Assembly (NCBI GenBank): GCA_927911695.1
Contig: CAKMQO010000237.1
Coordinates: 1 to 10,537, forward strand
Origin: an uncultured Gemella sp.
GTDB lineage: Bacteria; Bacillota; Bacilli; Staphylococcales; Gemellaceae
Length of the DNA stretch: 10,537 nucleotides
Direction of reading: 5' to 3'
Under the pieces are notes generated by a model that was given only the letters and a program-made list of their open reading frames with translations, had not been told where the DNA came from and did no database searches. Position numbers and translations under genes: made by a program. The number at the start of each line of letters is the position of its first letter. Position 1 is the first letter of the stretch. Shown one piece after another: positions 7,458 through 10,537 of this stretch.

Positions 7458-7633
7458 CAAAATATATAATAAAATTTATTAATCTTAAAAATTACAATAA
7501 CGGGGATTAACCTTGTTTTTAATATGTAAACTAAAAATTATATGATGTACCATATTATATATGATAAAAAATTAATAAGTTTATTAATTAAAATATCCGT
7601 TAAATATCAAAGTAATTTTTTATATTTTTTATG
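7458..7633. other. AT-rich intergenic stretch, no gene seen
   Basis: About 180 bases of very AT-rich DNA lie between the rhodanese promoter and the ferrochelatase terminator. No open frame with a ribosome binding site was found on either strand. The only structure noted is the AT-only 9-2-9 palindrome AATTAATAA-GT-TTATTAATT at 7570-7589. Confidence 0.6.
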
Positions 7634-7673
7634 TTAAAAAAATAAGACTCTAATGAATAATGTATTAGAGTCT
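7634..7673 (-). terminator. Terminator of the ferrochelatase gene
   Basis: On the minus strand AGACTCTAAT pairs perfectly with ATTAGAGTCT (arms at 7664-7673 and 7645-7654) around a nine-base loop. TTATTTTTTT follows. It lies 16 bases past the stop codon. Confidence 0.88.
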
Positions 7674-7688
7674 GTTACTTATTGATAT

Positions 7689-8907
7689 TTATTTTTTATT
7701 AAGGATAGTTGAGATTGATTTTAGTATTTTTAAAACAACTTTATCTTTTTTATTAGTCAGTGATTTTGTAATAGAATTAGACGTTTTAGTATTTTTTTCA
7801 TTTTCTTTATTAGCTAACATTTTCTTAACGAAGTCCGGCATTTCAGGTTTTTCACCATCTTTTTTATTAGCTAACATTTTCTTAACGAAGTCTGGCATTT
7901 CAGGTTTTTCACCATCTTTTTTATTGGCCAACATTGCTTTAACGAAGTCTGGCATTTCTCCTTTTGGTTTATTCATTTCATTAAATGTTGTTTTCTCTGG
8001 ATTATGCGAAATAAAAGGATTGTTTTTGTTAGCTTCAATCGTTGACACAAGAGCATCGATTAAACGAGAATCGTAGTTCGGCATAGGTGGTCTATGATAA
8101 GCTACTCCAAACTCCTCACAAAGTTCTCGGCATTCAACATCGTTATCGAAAAGAACTTCGATATGCTCACTTATAAAGCTAAGTGGAACAAATATATAAT
8201 GCTTAGGATGCTCTTTTTGCTCTCTTAAGTACTCAAGAACATCAGGCTTAATCCATGGCATCCCAATATCACTTTCACTTTGCCAAGTATTCGTATAGTT
8301 TTCTTTTTCAAGACCTATTTTTTCGGCTATAAGCTTTGTCATATCAAAGATTTGATTTACGTATGGATCATTATATTTTAATGCTATTTCAGGTACGCTG
8401 TGCGCAGAGAAAACTACTTTGTAGCTGTCTTCTTTTATTTCTTCAGTAATAATTTTTTTTAATTTCATCTGCCCAGAATTCAATTAACTTCTCTTCTTTG
8501 TACCAAGATTTAATTATATTGAATTTAATTTTATCACTCTTAATAAATCTTTCGTAACCCATAATAGAATAGAATGAATAATGTGGCTCAAGAATTAAAC
8601 AAATACATTCCTCTATACCATCATCTTCCATTTTTGAAATTATATCAGGGATATAAGGTGAAGAAAATTTATTGGCAAAGTATACTTTATATTCATCTTT
8701 TATAGATTCCCTTAAAAGTTCAACTTCTTTAAGTGTTATCTCTTGAAGGGGAGAACCATCAATGCGAAGATAATTTTTTAAAAGTAGATTTATCTCTTCG
8801 TCATTAGGACGTACCCCTCTTCTAATATTTGTGAAAAATTTTGCTATACCTTCGAATGTATATTCTTCAGGTGTTCCATATGTCATTACTAAAATAGCTT
8901 TATTCAT
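7689..8907 (-). CDS. cpfC: Coproporphyrin ferrochelatase with C-terminal repeat tail, one frameshift
   Basis: Inserts Fe(II) into coproporphyrin III (Gram-positive haem pathway; formerly HemH). The start at 8907 ([16 protein letters not shown]) has GAGAGG upstream and is preferred to the in-frame TTG at 8922. Visible motifs are Y10 in [22 protein letters not shown], the catalytic His about 169 in [29 protein letters not shown] with the catalytic Glu about 250, and RPPMPN. The frame changes at an 8-T run on the plus strand (8453-8460), with one extra base; repaired length is about 405, against about 310 usual. The excess is a tail with three 19-residue repeats [19 protein letters not shown] (about 317-371) and a Lys-rich end. 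No other haem gene is nearby. Confidence 0.9.
7807..7977 (-). repeat. Three 57-base tandem repeats inside cpfC
   Basis: Three consecutive 57-base units start at 7807, 7864 and 7921 (plus coordinates). The first two are almost identical (for example CTAACATTTTCTTAACGAAG). The third, which is the N-terminal copy in the protein, diverges and shortens at its far end. They encode the [17 protein letters not shown] repeats. The near-identity suggests recent duplication and a potential for copy-number change. Confidence 0.9.
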
Positions 8908-8923
8908 TTTATAACCTCTCAAA

Positions 8924-8946
8924 ATAGTGTAGTCAACTATATTATA
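8924..8946 (-). promoter_or_regulatory. Promoter and possible operator of cpfC
   Basis: On the minus strand TATAAT (8946-8941) has an extended -10 TG directly before it. No good -35 is seen. Just downstream, at the likely start site, lies the inverted repeat ATAGT-GTAGTCA-ACTAT (8924-8940), which is placed well for a repressor. Operator function is inference only. Confidence 0.45.
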
Positions 8947-9110
8947 ACACTTTTTGTACTAAAACACACTAGTAATTATTCTATTACAGAAAAATATTGT
9001 AGATTACGAATACATTCTTTATAAATTAAGGTTTAAATCGATGTTTTATTTTATTATAACTGTGTCAAAAATATGATATTACTATAATATTAAAATAGAA
9101 TTGAAAAAAA

Positions 9111-9140
9111 CTATTGAAAAAATAGCTAAAAAGTTATAAT
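9111..9140 (+). promoter_or_regulatory. Probable promoter of the 9220 gene
   Basis: A perfect -10 TATAAT sits at 9135-9140. A TTGAAA at 9114-9119 gives a short 15-base spacer; CTATTG at 9111-9116 would give 18. Another TATAAT at 9083-9088 lacks a clear -35. The leader of about 75 bases contains a small GGGAG/TCTCC inverted repeat (9171-9187). Confidence 0.4.
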
Positions 9141-9219
9141 ATAAAAGTTAACTAAAAAGTTTGCTAATAAGGGAGTTTAAGAATCTCCAATTGGTTGAAG
9201 AAAAAGGAGGAAGAGTTAA

Positions 9220-9575
9220 ATGAGAAAGAAAATATTCGGAGCGATAACTTTTATTGCGGCGATTGGTGGCGTTATTTATATGAAGAATAATCCTAAATAT
9301 AAGGAGATTGTTAGAGTCGTGAAGACTGCTGATGCACGTGGCTTTTACGAAAAAATAATTTTAGAAAAGATAAACTTGCATTCACAGCAAAAGCGAAAAT
9401 TAAAGATTATAAGATTGATTATGAGAGTATTAGAAATGTCGGAGAGAAAATTTACGCACGTCTAATAGTGAATAATGACGAGAAGTTAAATATTGATACG
9501 GTTCTGAATGAAAAAAATACTAATGTAGAAGAAGTATCACATTCAGAAAAGCTGGATGAATTATTGAATAAATAG
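9220..9575 (+). CDS. Small membrane-anchored protein of unknown function, one frameshift
   Basis: Not recognised. The ATG has an excellent AAAGGAGG eight bases upstream. The N-terminus has two or three Lys/Arg and then a hydrophobic helix (about residues 5-21, IFGAITFIAAIGGVIYM) that is likely an uncleaved anchor or signal. A charged soluble part follows. The first frame stops at 9465 in unlikely sequence. Adding one base at the 6-A run near 9349-9355 gives a better continuation, DKLAFTAKAKIKDYKIDYE, then IYARLIVNNDEKLNID and SEKLDELLNK, ending at 9575. The repaired length is about 118 residues, Lys/Asn/Glu-rich and without Cys. It is a single-gene unit between cpfC and ribU, and no partner is evident. 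Confidence 0.7.
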
Positions 9576-9579
9576 TAGT

Positions 9580-9625
9580 TAACGAGGGTAGAAAATGTTT
9601 TTTTAATTTTCTACTCCCTTAACTT
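9580..9625 (+). terminator. Hairpin after the 9220 gene
   Basis: GTAGAAAAT (9590-9598) pairs with ATTTTCTAC, with further imperfect pairing outward (TTAA/TTAA). The loop contains T7. There is no T-tract after the stem, so this is a weak terminator or processing hairpin; the next hairpin downstream is the better terminator. Confidence 0.4.
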
Positions 9626-9670
9626 GGATTATTTTGGATAAGTATGATAAGTATTTCCTAGGAAATTTAT

Positions 9671-9717
9671 AAAAAAGGAATCCTCCATTACAGTAAGGTG
9701 ATGTAATGGAGGATTTT
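9671..9717. terminator. Bidirectional terminator between the 9220 gene and ribU
   Basis: AATCCTCCATTAC (9679-9691) pairs perfectly over 13 bases with GTAATGGAGGATT (9703-9715). TTTTT follows on the plus strand and AAAAAA precedes it, so it can also stop leftward ribU transcripts. Confidence 0.88.
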
Positions 9718-9748
9718 TCATGGTTAAATTAATTAGTGTCTAATATTA

Positions 9749-10309
9749 TTATGCGAAACGGCTACGAATACTAGTTGGTATTGATTTGTAAACACTCTTA
9801 GTAACGAAGAATAAGAATGTTACTAAAGCACCTTTAAGTAGGTTGAATGGGATAATACCAGCTGTTACGATTGTTTTTACGTTAGTCACAATGTCTGCTA
9901 GATTCATAATATATCCATATGCTGGAAGTAATACGAAGTAGTTAAGTAGTGTCATGAATACTGTTATTGCTAGTGTTCCTAAGATTCCACCAATAATAGT
10001 CTTAGCAGTACCTTTTTTATAGAAAAGAATGATGACACTGATAAAAGTGAATTCTACTACTATATTAGCAATTGATCCGATTGGTTCATGCGACAACAAA
10101 GCGAAGTGTAGGAAGTTTTTTAAGAATGACACTAAAAGTGCATCTTTATATCCTAATAATAACAACGCCATGAATAATGGGATGAACGTAAAATCAAATT
10201 TTAGAAATGGTGGCAAGAATGGCACAGCAAAACTAAAAAAAGATAGAAGTAGAGCAATAACTGCAAGCATACCACTCAAAACTAGTGAGTGAACATTTTT
10301 TTTATACAT
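9749..10309 (-). CDS. ribU: RibU riboflavin ECF transporter substrate-binding subunit
   Basis: S-component of an energy-coupling factor transporter that takes up riboflavin; it works with the shared EcfA/EcfA'/EcfT module encoded elsewhere. It has 186 residues and about six hydrophobic helices. Family signatures include FLKFDFTFIPLFMALLLLGYKDAL, FLKNFLHF, GSIANIVVEFTF, TLLNYFVLLPAYGY and GIIPFNLLKGALVTFLFF, close to Bacillus RibU (FmnP/YpaA) motifs such as KIDFSD.P, NYVLILPAY and GILPFN.IKG. The frame is intact. The start is preceded by AAAGAGG about seven bases upstream. The riboflavin assignment is supported by FMN riboswitch sequence in its leader. Confidence 0.93.
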   Translation of the reverse strand: MYKKNVHSLVLSGMLAVIALLLSFFSFAVPFLPPFLKFDFTFIPLFMALLLLGYKDALLVSFLKNFLHFALLSHEPIGSIANIVVEFTFISVIILFYKKGTAKTIIGGILGTLAITVFMTLLNYFVLLPAYGYIMNLADIVTNVKTIVTAGIIPFNLLKGALVTFLFFVTKSVYKSIPTSIRSRFA

Positions 10310-10368
10310 TTAAAACCTCTTTCCTATCTTCATAGGCAATAAAATAACCGCAATACTATTCTTAAAAA

Positions 10369-10425
10369 GGTGTATTCTAAATCTACGTCAGATATAAAAA
10401 ACACCACTTTAAAAATTTTAAGCGG
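10369..10425 (-). terminator. Two alternative terminator-like hairpins in the ribU leader
   Basis: On the minus strand, hairpin A pairs CCGCTT (10425-10420) with AAGTGG (10409-10404) and is followed by TGTTTTTTAT. Hairpin B pairs GGTGT (10405-10401) with ACACC (10373-10369), with an inner ATCT-gacgt-AGAT, and is followed by TTTTT. The two share two G residues (10404-10405), so they cannot both form fully. This suits a riboswitch expression platform in which ligand binding selects termination. Confidence 0.55.
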
Positions 10426-10520
10426 GACTGAAAGGTATGAAAAATAAGCGTTACACTTAAACGAAGTATGGCAAATATACATACGTAGTATACTGTATGT
10501 GTAAGTTTATTTATTCTATA

Positions 10521-10537
10521 TCTTCTATCATCCAGAC
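10521..10537 (-). promoter_or_regulatory. 3' end of an FMN riboswitch (RFN element), cut by the window edge
   Basis: The minus strand at the edge reads GTCTGGATGATAGAAGA. This matches the conserved 3' terminus of the FMN aptamer (AGUCUGGAUGrrAGAAGA). Position and strand fit ribU control, about 210 bases upstream of its ATG. The rest of the aptamer lies outside the window, so the call rests on this short but very conserved block and the gene context. Confidence 0.75.

Noticed and set aside
7570..7589. AT-only 9-2-9 palindrome as an operator or terminator
   Set aside because: All but one base is A/T in a region that is almost wholly A/T; no gene or T-tract makes use of it.
8443..8483. Separate start ATG for the second half of cpfC
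   Set aside because: The overlap is produced by a one-base slip at an 8-base homopolymer; the joined sequence is continuous with ferrochelatase, so the internal ATG is not a gene start.
10029..10292. Plus-strand 87-codon open frame antisense to ribU
   Set aside because: Lies entirely within ribU on the opposite strand, lacks a ribosome binding site and has shadow-like composition.

Overview
The window looks like chromosomal DNA of a low-GC Bacillota, most likely a Gemella-like coccus. The base composition is strongly AT-rich, ribosome binding sites are of the AGGAGG type, and promoters are sigma-A-like, often with an extended TG -10. The gene set (walRK-yycHI, dps, yidD, an orphan coproporphyrin ferrochelatase and the riboflavin transporter subunit ribU) fits. 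The genus assignment is inference from protein feel and context, not from a search.

Layout. Positions 1-61 hold the first 20 codons of an unrecognised leftward gene. Positions 118-296 carry a hairpin-rich, MITE-like segment, and 353-615 hold the truncated N-terminus of a transposase on the minus strand. From 711 a sigma-A promoter drives the WalRK cell-wall two-component operon: walR (882-1586), walK (1586-3512), yycH (3524-4838) and yycI (4835-5635). A hairpin terminator shared with the convergent dps gene (5707-6138, minus) closes the operon. yidD (6390-6641) follows on the plus strand with its own promoter and terminator. The minus strand then carries a lipoprotein with a rhodanese domain (6883-7398) and a ferrochelatase with an unusual tandem-repeat tail (7689-8907). 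A small membrane-anchored protein of unknown function lies at 9220-9575 (+). The window ends with ribU (9749-10309, minus), whose leader holds terminator-like hairpins and, at the very edge, the 3' end of an FMN riboswitch.

How the genes work together. WalR/WalK with the membrane regulators YycH/YycI sense and control cell-wall metabolism. Dps protects against iron and peroxide, CpfC inserts iron into coproporphyrin, and Fur/PerR-like palindromes lie between dps and yidD. RibU imports riboflavin and is probably switched off by FMN.

A striking feature is reading-frame breakage. walK (2), yycH (3), the rhodanese (2), the ferrochelatase (1), the 9220 gene (1) and the transposase remnant (2) all need one-base indels to read through. 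Eight of these eleven sites are A/T homopolymer runs, and the residues on both sides are well conserved. This looks more like homopolymer sequencing or assembly error than real decay, although decay or polymerase slippage cannot be excluded from one sequence. I saw no convincing new defence or mobile system. The best candidates for something undescribed are the ferrochelatase repeat tail and the paired hairpins near 6783-6871.
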